A DNA stretch of 64,000 nucleotides, from the NCBI RefSeq assembly GCF_000521805.1, contig NZ_JAMB01000001.1, positions 496,001 to 560,000 of the forward strand, written 5' to 3'. Source of the DNA: Marinomonas ushuaiensis DSM 15871 (GTDB taxonomy: Bacteria; Pseudomonadota; Gammaproteobacteria; Pseudomonadales; Marinomonadaceae). This document shows, piece by piece, positions 36,587 to 45,502 of this stretch (within the stretch, counting starts at the first letter, position 1; each line of letters opens with the position of its first letter). A program made the position numbers and the translations under genes. Under the pieces are notes generated by a model. It made no database searches, was not told the DNA's origin, and saw nothing but the letters and a program-made list of their open reading frames with translations.

Positions 36587-37177
36587 CTAGATCAAAATCA
36601 TCACGCAACTTCCAGCCAGCAAGATGGCGAGGGTTTTATTCATTGCACGCATTTTCGCCGGGCTTTGAAAATATTGTCCTAATAGGATTCCTATTCCAAC
36701 CCAGACACCTAATGATAACCAACAAATTGGCAGATACAAACTGGCGAACAGTAAGACTTGGTCGGTCGTGGCTTCTGGAATGTAAGCCGCAATTCCAGAC
36801 ACCGATGCTAACCATGCTTTTGGATTGAGCCATTGCATGATTGCACCAGTCATAAAGGTTGGCGCAGCACTGGATGAATCTGCATTGAGTTCGCCATTGT
36901 CCATAAACAACTGATAACTTAAATATAAAAGAAAGGTGATTCCAAGCCATTGTAATACCAGAGTGAGCCAAGGTAATGCGGCCATGATATGTTGTAAGCC
37001 AAGACCAATCATAAGAAAAAGAAAGATAAACCCAATACTAGCACCAGAAACAAAACGTAAGCCTACCTTAGCGCCATAGCGCGCACTGCCACTCAAAGAC
37101 AGTAGATTCACTGGGCCAGGTGACAAAGAAGCCGCTAAGGCAAATAAAGACATAGAGGCCATTAAAGACAAGGTCAT
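36587..37177 (-). CDS. LysE/RhtB-family amino-acid exporter
   Basis: A 196-residue inner-membrane exporter with six predicted helices. The family start SLFALAASLSPGPVNLLSLSGSARYGAKVG holds the conserved PGP loop, and WLNPKAWLASVSG (about residue 112) is the second family signature. It probably exports an amino acid or similar metabolite. The gene ends 31 bases from the convergent AraC gene. Confidence 0.88.
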   Translation of the reverse strand: MTLSLMASMSLFALAASLSPGPVNLLSLSGSARYGAKVGLRFVSGASIGFIFLFLMIGLGLQHIMAALPWLTLVLQWLGITFLLYLSYQLFMDNGELNADSSSAAPTFMTGAIMQWLNPKAWLASVSGIAAYIPEATTDQVLLFASLYLPICWLSLGVWVGIGILLGQYFQSPAKMRAMNKTLAILLAGSCVMILI

Positions 37178-37359
37178 AATGTGTTTCTCATAAATTCAAA
37201 CAGGCGCTTACTATCATCTTTTAGTTATACCGAGTATTGAACAAAATTGACCTTTAAAAGCGATTGTTTGAAAAATAAAGCAATTGAGTGAAGCACAACA
37301 TCATTTGATTTTTTATTAGGTTAAGATAAAGGAATGAATTTATATTAAAGGAGAAAGGT

Positions 37360-37701
37360 ATGTTAACTAGATTGGCGTTGATCTTGTGTTTCAGCTTTTT
37401 TATGTCTGCATCGATGGCGACGACGGTCGTTGAAACAGAAACAAAAGCAAACAATGAAGAACTGACGCAAACGGTTTTCGAATTAGAACGCAGTGTGGCT
37501 ATTTTACAGCTATCCAAAGCCAGCCTCGATGACTATCAAATAATGAGTGAGAAAATGGCTCATATCGAGTCTCTTGAAAGCCGTGTGGATTTCTTCGCGG
37601 TATTAACCTTTTTACTATGTTTGGCTTTGGTTGTTCTTTTTGTACAAGTTAGAAATCAGCATAAGCGTTTGTCGTTACTTGAATTAGATTCCAAAATGTA
37701 A
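37360..37701 (+). CDS. Hypothetical exported protein with C-terminal membrane helix
   Basis: A 113-residue protein I do not recognise. It has a signal-like N-terminus (MLTRLALILCFSFFMSASMA), a heptad-rich middle (about residues 30-70, LTQTVFELERSVAILQL, IMSEKMAHIESLESRV) suggesting a short coiled coil, and a C-terminal membrane helix (FFAVLTFLLCLALVVLFVQV) ending in a basic tail. This is a plausible small periplasm-facing scaffold or sensor. AAAGGAGAAAGGT gives a strong ribosome site, and TTGATT/TAAGAT upstream may be its promoter. Confidence 0.65.
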   Translation: MLTRLALILCFSFFMSASMATTVVETETKANNEELTQTVFELERSVAILQLSKASLDDYQIMSEKMAHIESLESRVDFFAVLTFLLCLALVVLFVQVRNQHKRLSLLELDSKM

Positions 37702-37705
37702 CCTA

Positions 37706-38764
37706 TTAGATACTCTCTCCAGGTTCTATTTTGAAGGGTAAATTGATGACTTTTTCTGTAACGGGATTACCTTTTAAACGAGACAATAAATGTTCAGCAG
37801 CCAAGCGACCTATTTCTTCTCGAGGCGTGATAACGGTTGCCAATAATGGCACCATGACTCTTGCTATATCGTGACCATGAAAACCTGCAATGCCCATTTC
37901 TTCGGGCACTTTAATGCCCGCTTTTTGACACGCAAAAAGAGCACCAATCGCTAAGTCATCATTGGTACAAAAGATGCCATCTGTGTCAGGTTGTTTTTCT
38001 AAGGCTTCTTTCATGAACTGTTCGCCCATTGAAAAGGATGAGGCACTGTCTGTGCTGATACAAAGATCCGTCAGGCCGTTATCGTGCATTGCCGCTTTGT
38101 AACCTTGTAACCTCAATAAGGTTCTTTGGTCCATTCGGGCAGCGAAATAGACAATTTTAGAATGACCTTTTTTGATCATGCATTCTGTCATGGCATAAGC
38201 GGCTGCTTGGTTATCGATGCCAATGGCTTGCTCAATTGGTGGTGATGTGGAATCCATGATTTCAATAACGGGAATCCCCGCCACACTGAGCATTTTTCGA
38301 ACCCTTTCAGTGTGGTAACTTTCTGAAATAATCAGACCATCAACATTGTAAGAAAGTAAGGTGGCAATGCGGGCTTCTTCGGCTTCTTGGCTGTAACCAT
38401 AATGCGCCAGCATGGTTTGATAACCAGCAGGCTCTAATATGGATTCTACGCCACGAATGACTTCGGCAAAAACGTGGTTGGTTAATGATGGCAGTAAGAC
38501 GCCAATCGCGTGGCTTTTAGATTTAGATAAAATATCTGGCGCGCGATTAGGTATGTAGCCTAAATCATCTAAGGCTTCTTTGATCTTTATTCGCAGCTGG
38601 GGAGAGACCTGATTAGAATCCTTAAGATAACGACTCACTGTCATTTTTGTCACGCCGACTAAATTTGCAACATCTTGTAGTGTGGGGCGTTTACTTTTTA
38701 TAAGTGAGCTTTTCATACCTGAGCTTTTCATACCTGAGCTTTTCATATCAAGAGACATATCCAT
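37706..38764 (-). CDS. gntR: GntR, LacI-family gluconate repressor
   Basis: A 352-residue LacI-family repressor. The HTH and hinge (RPTLQDVANLVGVTKMTVSRYLKDSNQVS, then LGYIPNRAPDILSKSKSHAIGVLLPSLTNHVFAEV) closely follow E. coli GntR. The periplasmic-binding-like domain then runs to the end. The N-terminus is unusual: about 21 extra residues made partly of repeated MKSSG units from a 15-bp tandem repeat. A GntR-type operator (TGTTACCTGTAACA) overlaps the ribosome site, so the gene is probably self-repressed. Gluconokinase and a TRAP transporter with matching operators lie directly upstream. Confidence 0.9.
   Translation of the reverse strand: MDMSLDMKSSGMKSSGMKSSLIKSKRPTLQDVANLVGVTKMTVSRYLKDSNQVSPQLRIKIKEALDDLGYIPNRAPDILSKSKSHAIGVLLPSLTNHVFAEVIRGVESILEPAGYQTMLAHYGYSQEAEEARIATLLSYNVDGLIISESYHTERVRKMLSVAGIPVIEIMDSTSPPIEQAIGIDNQAAAYAMTECMIKKGHSKIVYFAARMDQRTLLRLQGYKAAMHDNGLTDLCISTDSASSFSMGEQFMKEALEKQPDTDGIFCTNDDLAIGALFACQKAGIKVPEEMGIAGFHGHDIARVMVPLLATVITPREEIGRLAAEHLLSRLKGNPVTEKVINLPFKIEPGESI
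38707..38746 (-). repeat. 15-bp tandem repeat in the gntR 5' coding region
   Basis: Unit ATGAAAAGCTCAGGT on the minus strand occurs twice in full and a third time for 10 bases, encoding MKSSG-MKSSG-MKSS. The unit length keeps the frame, so copy changes alter protein length by five residues and supply several in-frame ATGs. Confidence 0.9.
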
Positions 38765-38767
38765 GAA

Positions 38768-38783
38768 TTGTTACCTGTAACAT
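38768..38783. promoter_or_regulatory. GntR-type operator at gntR
   Basis: TTGTTACCTGTAACAT, a near-perfect palindrome matching the GntR operator pattern (ATGTTACCGGTAACAT), three bases before the gntR start codon and covering its AGGTAA ribosome site. Confidence 0.75.
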
Positions 38784-38840
38784 TATCATAAGCAATTCAT
38801 GGCTAGGAATAAAAAAAAGGCAATTTAGAGTGATTGTATC

Positions 38841-38873
38841 GAAAAGGCATAACGGCTTGTTATGCCTTTTTTT
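38841..38873. terminator. Hairpin after gntK
   Basis: AAAAGGCATAAC and GTTATGCCTTTT arms with a 5-base loop, three bases past the gntK stop. The longer T run is on the plus strand, but the arms work for both strands. Confidence 0.7.
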
Positions 38874-38875
38874 CT

Positions 38876-39367
38876 TTAACTTTCAGATAAAAGTGAAAGG
38901 GCTTGGTTCAGAACGGCATCTGCATCTTGAGCGATATCAATAACAAAGGCTTCTTCTTCCGTCGGCTCGATCAAGGTCGCAAATTGGCTCTCTAACATGC
39001 CACGACCTTTGAAATAATGGTCGTCACGTTTTTGGTGACGTTCCCAAATTGTATCGATACTGCCTTTTAAATAGACCATAGCAACATCGTCTAAACCTTG
39101 GCGGAGCATAGCTCGGTATTCAGGCTTTAATCCTGAGCAAGCAATCACAGCGGTTGGGTTATCGATTAATAATTTGTTAAGTGCCGCTAGCCAATCTTTT
39201 CGATCGTCATCTGTTAGCGGAATACCTTGGCTCATTTTTTCTACATTGGCTGTACTGTGGAAATCATCACCATCAAAAAAACGATAGCCAAGTTTCTCTG
39301 CGATATTTTTGCCTATGAGTGATTTTCCTGAGCCTGACACGCCCAATACCACAATTTTTTTTGTCAT
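38876..39367 (-). CDS. gntK: Gluconokinase
   Basis: A 163-residue P-loop kinase that converts gluconate to 6-phosphogluconate. The Walker A is VLGVSGSGKSLIG (residues 7-19), followed by FFDGDDFHSTANVEKMSQGIPLTDDDR (about 30-56), ACSGLKPEYRAMLR (about 76) and the lid motif ERHQKRDDHYFKG, all diagnostic of GntK. It lies 85 bases after the TRAP permease gene, with a small palindromic hairpin (CCTTGCTG/CAGCAAGG near 39384-39403) in between, and belongs to the same GntR-controlled transcript. Confidence 0.95.
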   Translation of the reverse strand: MTKKIVVLGVSGSGKSLIGKNIAEKLGYRFFDGDDFHSTANVEKMSQGIPLTDDDRKDWLAALNKLLIDNPTAVIACSGLKPEYRAMLRQGLDDVAMVYLKGSIDTIWERHQKRDDHYFKGRGMLESQFATLIEPTEEEAFVIDIAQDADAVLNQALSLLSES

Positions 39368-39452
39368 CTTCTTAAATCCTTATACCTTGCTGTTATCAGC
39401 AAGGTTGTATCGTTCAAAAAGCCGTCTTGAACGGCATTGTTTTTTTCGTTGG

Positions 39453-40769
39453 TTATTTCCACCAAAGCGCCAATTCTGGGAAAAATATAACCAAGGCGAG
39501 CACAACAACTTGAATGGCAATAAAAGGAAGCAAAGAGCTAAAAATTTCACCAAGACTGATGTCTTTAGGCGCAACAGACTTAAGATAGAAAGCCGCAGGG
39601 CCAAAAGGCGGAGACAAGAAAGAAACCTGCATATTCAAACAGAACACCACACCGAACCAAATTGGGTCTAAACCAAGTCCGACAATAATGGGTACAAAGA
39701 TCGGCATGGTTAATAGCGCAACCCCGACCCAATCTAAGAACATGCCTAAGACAAGTAAGATAAGCATCATGATCATGATGGTGCCCATGACACTGCCACC
39801 ACTTAGAGCCAGAATGATTTCTTCAACAAAATCGATACCGCCCATCAGGTTGTAAACACCAACAAGAGCGGTTGCACCAATACCAATCCAGATGATCATG
39901 CCACATGTGCTCATGGTCGCTTTGGCACTGTCTTTGATCATTGAGAAATCAAGTTCACGACGAATAGCCGCACTAATTAAGATACCAACAACACCCAAAG
40001 CAGACGCTTCTGTTACCGATGCGACCCCTAAATAAATGCTGCCTAGAACCGTCATGACAGTCAGCAGTGGAAAGAAAAGCGCCTTGAAATAATTAACGTC
40101 ATTATCAGCAGCAAGTTCTTCCGCTGTTGGTAATGGCGCGTATTCTGGGTGGATACGACACAGAATAAGCACGTAAGCCATGTAGGCTAAAGCCAATATA
40201 AAAGCAGGTAAAAACGCCGCTTTAAATAAATCACCGATAGAAACGCTGGCGGTTAAACCATAGATAATCAATACAATGCTTGGAGGCAACATGGTGCCCA
40301 GCGCGCCGCCAGCACAGGTCGTTCCGATTGCTAGTTTACGGTTATAACCAAGGCGTAGCATTTGCGGTAACGCTAGAATGCCGAGTAGAACGGTTTCACC
40401 ACCGATAACACCAGACATAGAGGCTAAAACAATCGCGACTAACAATGTTTGTACAGCAACACCGCCGCGAAGTTTACGGCCAAATACCTTCATTGCATCG
40501 AACAGGTCACGGGCAATGCCAGACCTATCCAGCAGCGCGGCCATTAAGACAAACATGGGAACCGCGAGGAAAACATAACTGCCAACAAAGCTGTATAGGC
40601 GGCTAGTAATCAATGGCAATGCGCCAACACCAAACCAGCCAATGGCAAAAACCAATGCAACAAGTGACGTAACAAAAGCCAACTGCATACCAGTTAGCAA
40701 CAATAGAATCATAGAGCCGAGCATGAGTAGGCTGCCGTAGCCTATGCCCATAGCGGATAAATCAAACAT
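39453..40769 (-). CDS. TRAP transporter large permease (DctM), probably gluconate
   Basis: A 438-residue permease of about twelve helices. Family marks are VFLAVPMFVLMAALLDRSGIA, LASMSGVIGGETVLLGILALP (about residue 117), CAGGALGTMLPPSIVLIIYG (about 150) and the C-terminal VSFLSPPFGPAAFYLKSVAPK. It overlaps the dctQ gene by 8 bases. Linkage to gluconokinase and to GntR operators indicates gluconate or a related aldonate as substrate, replacing the GntP-type permease of enteric bacteria. Confidence 0.9.
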   Translation of the reverse strand: MFDLSAMGIGYGSLLMLGSMILLLLTGMQLAFVTSLVALVFAIGWFGVGALPLITSRLYSFVGSYVFLAVPMFVLMAALLDRSGIARDLFDAMKVFGRKLRGGVAVQTLLVAIVLASMSGVIGGETVLLGILALPQMLRLGYNRKLAIGTTCAGGALGTMLPPSIVLIIYGLTASVSIGDLFKAAFLPAFILALAYMAYVLILCRIHPEYAPLPTAEELAADNDVNYFKALFFPLLTVMTVLGSIYLGVASVTEASALGVVGILISAAIRRELDFSMIKDSAKATMSTCGMIIWIGIGATALVGVYNLMGGIDFVEEIILALSGGSVMGTIMIMMLILLVLGMFLDWVGVALLTMPIFVPIIVGLGLDPIWFGVVFCLNMQVSFLSPPFGPAAFYLKSVAPKDISLGEIFSSLLPFIAIQVVVLALVIFFPELALWWK

Positions 40770-41319
40770 CTTTGCGTTTCCTTAGGCCATTAATCTCTTG
40801 GATCAGATGCAGTAGGAACTGCACGAACATGATACTTAAAGTAAGAAAAATCATGCCTTTTACTAATGCTGGAAAAGCAGGATTCCACGCTGAGCCAGAT
40901 GTTTCTAAACGTATTTCACCGAATGGGGAAAACCAAGAATCTTGTACCATTTGATAAGCGGCCCAGCTTAATAAGCTAGAAAAAATCAGCCCCATAACAT
41001 GATGGAAAACATTCAACCAACGTCGAGTTCTGTCTGAAACCATATCGTAGATCAGTACGACACGAACGTGCTTGTTAATCGACATCGCATAAATACCGCC
41101 GAAAACAAATAGACAACCACCTAGGAAAGAGGCGGTTTCGTGTACCCAAATAGTGGGCGCATTAAATACATAGCGCATGAGTACTTCATAAAAAGAAATA
41201 GCGACAGTAAACACAAACAATAAACTCAAGGCATTACCAAGCTTATAAATTAAACGATCTAACGCGTTTCTTGGTTCTTCTGAGTTATCGGTAACAGGGG
41301 GATGAATGGTGTCTTTCAT
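40762..41319 (-). CDS. TRAP transporter small permease (DctQ), probably gluconate
   Basis: A 185-residue protein with four membrane helices. The DctQ signature FYEVLMRYVFNAPTIWVHETASFLGGCLFVFGGIYAM and KHVRVVLIYDMV are present. A TTG at 41331 is in frame, but ATG 41319 is the likely start. It overlaps the large permease gene, indicating coupled translation of the two membrane subunits. Confidence 0.88.
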   Translation of the reverse strand: MKDTIHPPVTDNSEEPRNALDRLIYKLGNALSLLFVFTVAISFYEVLMRYVFNAPTIWVHETASFLGGCLFVFGGIYAMSINKHVRVVLIYDMVSDRTRRWLNVFHHVMGLIFSSLLSWAAYQMVQDSWFSPFGEIRLETSGSAWNPAFPALVKGMIFLTLSIMFVQFLLHLIQEINGLRKRKDV

Positions 41320-41413
41320 AATTGGGTCCAATGAAAAGCAGGCGTAATATTAGGCATAAGATTACGTCTGCTTTGCGTGGCTTAATAAATCTTCTTAGTT
41401 GTATCTCTACAGC

Positions 41414-42430
41414 TTATAGAAGACCGTTTGTTTCTAGGTAGGTCGTAATTGAATCGTATACTTTTTGGGCATTTTTTGAACCCTTAGCAAACTCTTCCCA
41501 TTGCGTACGAGCAATCGCACGGAATTTCTTACGTTCTTCAGCAGACCAATCATGGATCGTGATATTTGGATCAGCTTGAGCCGCTTTTACCGCGATTTGA
41601 TCAGCGATATGCAATTGAGTCGTCATGTCCTGAGCAAAGTCACGTACTGATACAGTAAGAATTTCTTGGATATCTGCTGGTAACTTGTCCCATTTCTTTT
41701 GGTTCATTGAAATGTCGATCAATGGCAAAGAATGGAAACCTGGTTGAACAGGGTGTGTCGCAATATCATTCATGCCGGCTTTTTGGTTTGTCGAGAAAAC
41801 CGTGTAATCAGCAGCATCAATAACGCCTTTGCTTAGGCCAGTGAATACTTCAGAACCTGGTAGGTTTACTGGAGCAGCACCTGCAGCGGCAAATACGCGT
41901 TGAACCAAACCTTCTGGAGCACGAAGTTTCAGACCTTTAAGATCGGCAACGCCATTTAATGGAACACGAGCAACGAGAGACTCTACACCTGTGGTTGAAC
42001 CACCAATGAATTTCACGCCATAAGGAGCGTAAAGCTCAGTCATTAACTCATAACCGCCACCGTAATTTATGAACTGTAGAAGTTGCTGAGTGCTCGACCA
42101 TGCGCCAACGGTATTACCAATTAGACCAAATGCAGGGTCTTTACCTGAGAAAAACTCTGTCGCAGTAATATGACCATCTAAGATGCCCAATTTAATTCCA
42201 TCAAGTGTTTCTGTGTGTTTGAAAATACTGCCTACAGGCAATAGGTCAATCTGAACACGGCCGCCAGTCATGACTTCAACGCGTTCTGTCCACTCTTTTT
42301 GAACTTGAAAGTTTTTGTCGCCTGCTGGATCAGAAGACTGAAATTTGAATTTGAAATCTGCTGCAATGGCAGAGGTAGAGAGTGCGCCAGCTAAAGTGGC
42401 AGTCAGAAGAACTGTACTAATCTTGCTCAT
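41414..42430 (-). CDS. TRAP transporter substrate-binding protein (DctP), probably gluconate
   Basis: A 338-residue periplasmic receptor with a signal peptide (MSKISTVLLTATLAGALSTSAIA). DctP-family features are VEVMTGGRVQIDLLPVGSIFKH, the ligand loop ADLKGLKLRAPEGLVQRVFAAAGAAPVNLPG with its Arg (about residue 170), and SKGVIDAADYTVFSTNQKAG. AGGAAG precedes the ATG. Two perfect GntR-type operators lie 58-96 bases upstream, so it heads the operon and is expressed when gluconate inactivates GntR. The ligand is inferred from context. Confidence 0.9.
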   Translation of the reverse strand: MSKISTVLLTATLAGALSTSAIAADFKFKFQSSDPAGDKNFQVQKEWTERVEVMTGGRVQIDLLPVGSIFKHTETLDGIKLGILDGHITATEFFSGKDPAFGLIGNTVGAWSSTQQLLQFINYGGGYELMTELYAPYGVKFIGGSTTGVESLVARVPLNGVADLKGLKLRAPEGLVQRVFAAAGAAPVNLPGSEVFTGLSKGVIDAADYTVFSTNQKAGMNDIATHPVQPGFHSLPLIDISMNQKKWDKLPADIQEILTVSVRDFAQDMTTQLHIADQIAVKAAQADPNITIHDWSAEERKKFRAIARTQWEEFAKGSKNAQKVYDSITTYLETNGLL

Positions 42431-42487
42431 GGTATGGCTTCCTGATGATGATTATTTTTTTTAGGAAAGAGTCTTGATCTCGGTCGC

Positions 42488-42501
42488 ATGTTACCGGTAA
42501 C
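42488..42501. promoter_or_regulatory. GntR-type operator 1 of the TRAP-gntK operon
   Basis: ATGTTACCGGTAAC, matching the E. coli GntR operator core, 58 bases before the dctP start. Confidence 0.85.
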
Positions 42502-42512
42502 TCTTGAGGCGA

Positions 42513-42526
42513 ATGTTACCGGTAAC
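42513..42526. promoter_or_regulatory. GntR-type operator 2 of the TRAP-gntK operon
   Basis: A second identical ATGTTACCGGTAAC, with its centre 25 bp from the first. The pair would allow side-by-side binding of two dimers. The remaining bases up to the DUF294 gene (42527-42754) show no further gene. Confidence 0.85.
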
Positions 42527-42754
42527 TTTTCCTTCTAGTCAAGCGTTTGATAGAGAATTAAATGAAAGATTTGATAGTTGATTGATATATAAAAGAATTT
42601 AGCTCTAGGTTATAAAAACTAATTGTAACTGAAAACAAATAAACGGCTTAGCTAGGCTTTAGACATTGGTCTAAGAAGCGTTTTGTTATCGACAATAAAG
42701 GCGCACACTCTTTTATTGATTAGACTTTTGTTGATTAGTGAAGAGAATAATAAT

Positions 42755-44620
42755 ATGGCTGCCATAGATATTCCTGAAGTCCACAAATTCATTACAACCA
42801 TTCCTCCGTTTTCGAGCTTAGATTTACCAGAAAGAACGCGCTTATTAACCGGTGTTTCTATGCTGTATGTTCGCCAAGGCCAAGTTTTATCATTGGAAAA
42901 TGAAGCGGCAACAGTGCATTTGATTCGTCGTGGTGCCTGTGAAATCCGTACCCCAAAAGGTGGGCTGGTGGATCAAATTGCGGACGGTGAATGCTTTGGT
43001 GTGTCGAGCGCTATGTCGCAAAACCCTGATGGTTTACAGGTTGTCGCCATGGAAGACAGCTTAGTCTATCGATTTGATAAAACGCATTTTTTAGAGGCGT
43101 GTGAAAAAAGTGAAGCCTTTGGTCTTTTCTTTGAACACACTCGTCATAATCGTTTGAGAAAATTATCTCGTAGCCAAAATAATGAATTGGCCTCGCCGGC
43201 ATTGCAGCTTTCTACGCCTATCGCTCATATCATGACACGTCAGTTGGTTTTGGCATCACCCAATGAAACCGTGCAAACCATCGCTATGCGTATGACAGAG
43301 GCGCGAGTCAGTTCGATTTTGGTGGTAGAGGGTTCCCGCTTATTGGGCATTGTAACGGATCGAGATTTGCGCTCACGTATATTGGCGTTGGGTGGATCGT
43401 CGGATTCACTTGTTGCTGATGTTATGACCGCTTCACCGGTGAGTTTGCCTCCCGAATCTTTGGTGATGGAAGCGCAAACCTTAATGAGTGAAAGTAACAT
43501 TCACCATTTACCGATTGTAGATGACCAGCAAAATGCCGTTGGCATGTTAACCGCTGCAGATTTATTACGACATCAAGAACTCAGTCCGCTTTTATTAATT
43601 AATCAGATACACCGTCAGCAGAATGTAGAAGCCTTAGCTAAAGTTTGTAAGCAATGGCCAACCTTGATTATTAACTTGATTGTCACCGATATGAAACCAG
43701 CCGATATTGGTAAGGTACTGGCGACAGTGAGCGATAATCTTACACGCCGTTTGATTGAACTTGGATTAGAAAAACTAGGCCCTGCGCCAATGGCTTTTCA
43801 ATTTTTAGTATTTGGTTCTCAAGCACGCAAAGACCAATCATTAGGCAGCGATCAAGACAACGGTTTAATGTTAGAGCGCGAACCTTCAGAAGAAGAAGGC
43901 GTTTATTTTGCTAACTTGTCTGAGTTTGTTTGTCAGGGGTTAGGTTTGTGTGGAGTTCGACTTTGCCCCGGGAATATTATGGCGAGTAACCCGGAATGGC
44001 GAAGGACAAACATAGGTTGGCAAAAAGCCTTCTCTAATTGGATTAAAAGTAGTTCGCCCAGTGCTTTGCTTCATGCCAGTATCTTTTTCGATATCCGTTG
44101 TGTGTATGGCGACGAAGAAGCGGTCGATCATTTAATACAATCGATGCAGTTGGAAATCAGCAAAAACAGTCTGTTCTTAGCGACATTAACGCGTAGTGCT
44201 TTGGTGACAAAACCGCCATTAGGTTTTTTCCGCCATTTCTTATTAGAGTCATCGGGTGAACACAAAAATCAATTGGATTTGAAACATCAAGGTTTGGCAT
44301 TGATTAATGATTTGGCAAGATTGTATGGCTTGTCATGTCAAACTTACCGAGTGGGAACCTTAGATCGTATCGAGCAAGCCATTCGTGAAAAACTGATTAG
44401 TGTGGATACGGCTCGTAACCTGATGGACGCATGGGATCAGCTCAACGAATTACGTTTGGAAATTCAGAGTGCCCATTGGCAATCAACTGGAAAGGCGAGT
44501 GCGTACTTAGACCCTAAGCGTTTAAGTTCACTAGAACGGAAACACTTGAAAACCACCTTTAGTATTATTAGCGATGTACAAGATGTGGCTCAGCAACGCT
44601 TTTTAAGAGGTTACAGCTAG
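42755..44620 (+). CDS. cNMP-binding/CBS/DUF294 nucleotidyltransferase-like protein
   Basis: A 621-residue signalling protein with three parts. An N-terminal cyclic-nucleotide-binding-like domain spans about residues 10-125 (LIRRGACEIRTPKGGLVDQI). Two CBS motifs cover about 155-275 (IMTRQLVLASPNETVQTIA, GIVTDRDLRSRIL, DVMTASPVSLPPES, NIHHLPIVDD). A DUF294 nucleotidyltransferase domain contains FLVFGSQARKDQSLGSDQDNGLML (about 350), followed by the DUF294 C-terminal helices. The two acidic residues of DQDNG fit the nucleotidyltransferase site. Upstream in-frame residues from 42683 are dropped because ATG 42755 has AAGAGAA. It is translationally joined to an exonuclease gene, a pairing often seen near acetate genes. 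Confidence 0.87.
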   Translation: MAAIDIPEVHKFITTIPPFSSLDLPERTRLLTGVSMLYVRQGQVLSLENEAATVHLIRRGACEIRTPKGGLVDQIADGECFGVSSAMSQNPDGLQVVAMEDSLVYRFDKTHFLEACEKSEAFGLFFEHTRHNRLRKLSRSQNNELASPALQLSTPIAHIMTRQLVLASPNETVQTIAMRMTEARVSSILVVEGSRLLGIVTDRDLRSRILALGGSSDSLVADVMTASPVSLPPESLVMEAQTLMSESNIHHLPIVDDQQNAVGMLTAADLLRHQELSPLLLINQIHRQQNVEALAKVCKQWPTLIINLIVTDMKPADIGKVLATVSDNLTRRLIELGLEKLGPAPMAFQFLVFGSQARKDQSLGSDQDNGLMLEREPSEEEGVYFANLSEFVCQGLGLCGVRLCPGNIMASNPEWRRTNIGWQKAFSNWIKSSSPSALLHASIFFDIRCVYGDEEAVDHLIQSMQLEISKNSLFLATLTRSALVTKPPLGFFRHFLLESSGEHKNQLDLKHQGLALINDLARLYGLSCQTYRVGTLDRIEQAIREKLISVDTARNLMDAWDQLNELRLEIQSAHWQSTGKASAYLDPKRLSSLERKHLKTTFSIISDVQDVAQQRFLRGYS

Positions 44621-45295
44621 ATGCTAATCGAACCGATGCAGAAGCTGATACACAAAGCGAAAGCGTGGCATTTGTCTCGTCAATCAATGAAACAGGATTG
44701 GTCTGACTGGAATTATTTAGTGTTAGATATTGAAACCTCAGGTTTGGACGCCAAGCAAGATCATATCGTCAGTGTTGGCTGGGTTTGCATTCAAAATGGG
44801 GTGATTGAATTAGACAGTGCTCGTCATATTCTGCTCGAAAATGCAGAGATTGGTGACAATGTGGGTATTCACATGATTATGGATTCTGACGTGGAACGAG
44901 ACGGGAAAAGGCAAGAAAGCGTATTGCGCTATCTACGGCATTTACTCAGAAACCGAATTCTAGTCATGCACCATGCACCATTAGAGCTAAGCTTCTTAAA
45001 ACAATCATGGCAAATGCTCGCCTTGCCTTCATTCTCGATAAACTGGTTAGACACCTTGGCGATTGAACGAACAAAAAACAACCGCTCTCAACAACCCATC
45101 CAAGACGGTGGTTTTCGCCTTGGCGCTTGTCGGGAACGCTACGGATTACCTGATTACGAAGGCCATGACGCCTTAACAGACGCCTTGGCAACAGCTGAAC
45201 TGTTACTTGCGCAAGTGGCTTACCAAGGAAATTCCTGTCTACTCCACGACCTAAACCAAATGGGCGGCGGAAAAACCTGTTTTACACCGCGTTAA
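44621..45295 (+). CDS. DnaQ-like 3'-5' exonuclease
   Basis: A 224-residue DEDDh exonuclease. Exo I is LVLDIETSGLDAKQDHIVSVGWV (Asp-x-Glu near residue 36), Exo II is the HHAPLELSFLKQSW segment (about 117), and Exo III is YEGHDALTDALATAELL with the catalytic His and Asp (about 184). It is not the replicative epsilon subunit, which is longer and carries a polymerase-binding tail. The ATG directly abuts the stop of the DUF294 gene, so the two are translated together; a joint role is likely but unknown. Confidence 0.87.
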   Translation: MLIEPMQKLIHKAKAWHLSRQSMKQDWSDWNYLVLDIETSGLDAKQDHIVSVGWVCIQNGVIELDSARHILLENAEIGDNVGIHMIMDSDVERDGKRQESVLRYLRHLLRNRILVMHHAPLELSFLKQSWQMLALPSFSINWLDTLAIERTKNNRSQQPIQDGGFRLGACRERYGLPDYEGHDALTDALATAELLLAQVAYQGNSCLLHDLNQMGGGKTCFTPR

Positions 45296-45394
45296 GTATC
45301 TCGCTCGTCATTGGTGTCACGCACTGTTCCCTCCCATTTCTTCAAGGGGAAGGCTAGTGGGAGGGGTTCTGTCTGGCACTTGTGGTCTCGTTCC

Positions 45395-45419
45395 CATGCT
45401 CCTGCGTGGTAATGCATAC
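45395..45419. repeat. Dispersed-type palindromic motif
   Basis: The sequence around CGTTCCCATGCTCCTGCGTGG followed by AATGCAT resembles an imperfect palindrome seen between genes in many proteobacteria. Only one copy is in this window, so its repeat nature here rests on general knowledge. Confidence 0.4.
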
Positions 45420-45429
45420 ATCAAACCAA

Positions 45430-45502
45430 AGGGTCATTTCCCTTTAAAATCCTACAAAACTAATAACATCAATTTTACTTTATTTTAAAGGGATTTGACC
45501 CT
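45430..45502. repeat. 21-bp imperfect inverted repeat between convergent genes
   Basis: AGGGTCATTTCCCTTTAAAAT (45430-45450) and its near complement (45482-45502; 3 mismatches in 21) are separated by 31 bases. It lies at the end of the intergenic region between the exonuclease and the phosphoesterase. It may be a small mobile palindromic element or an unusual terminator for both. Confidence 0.6.
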
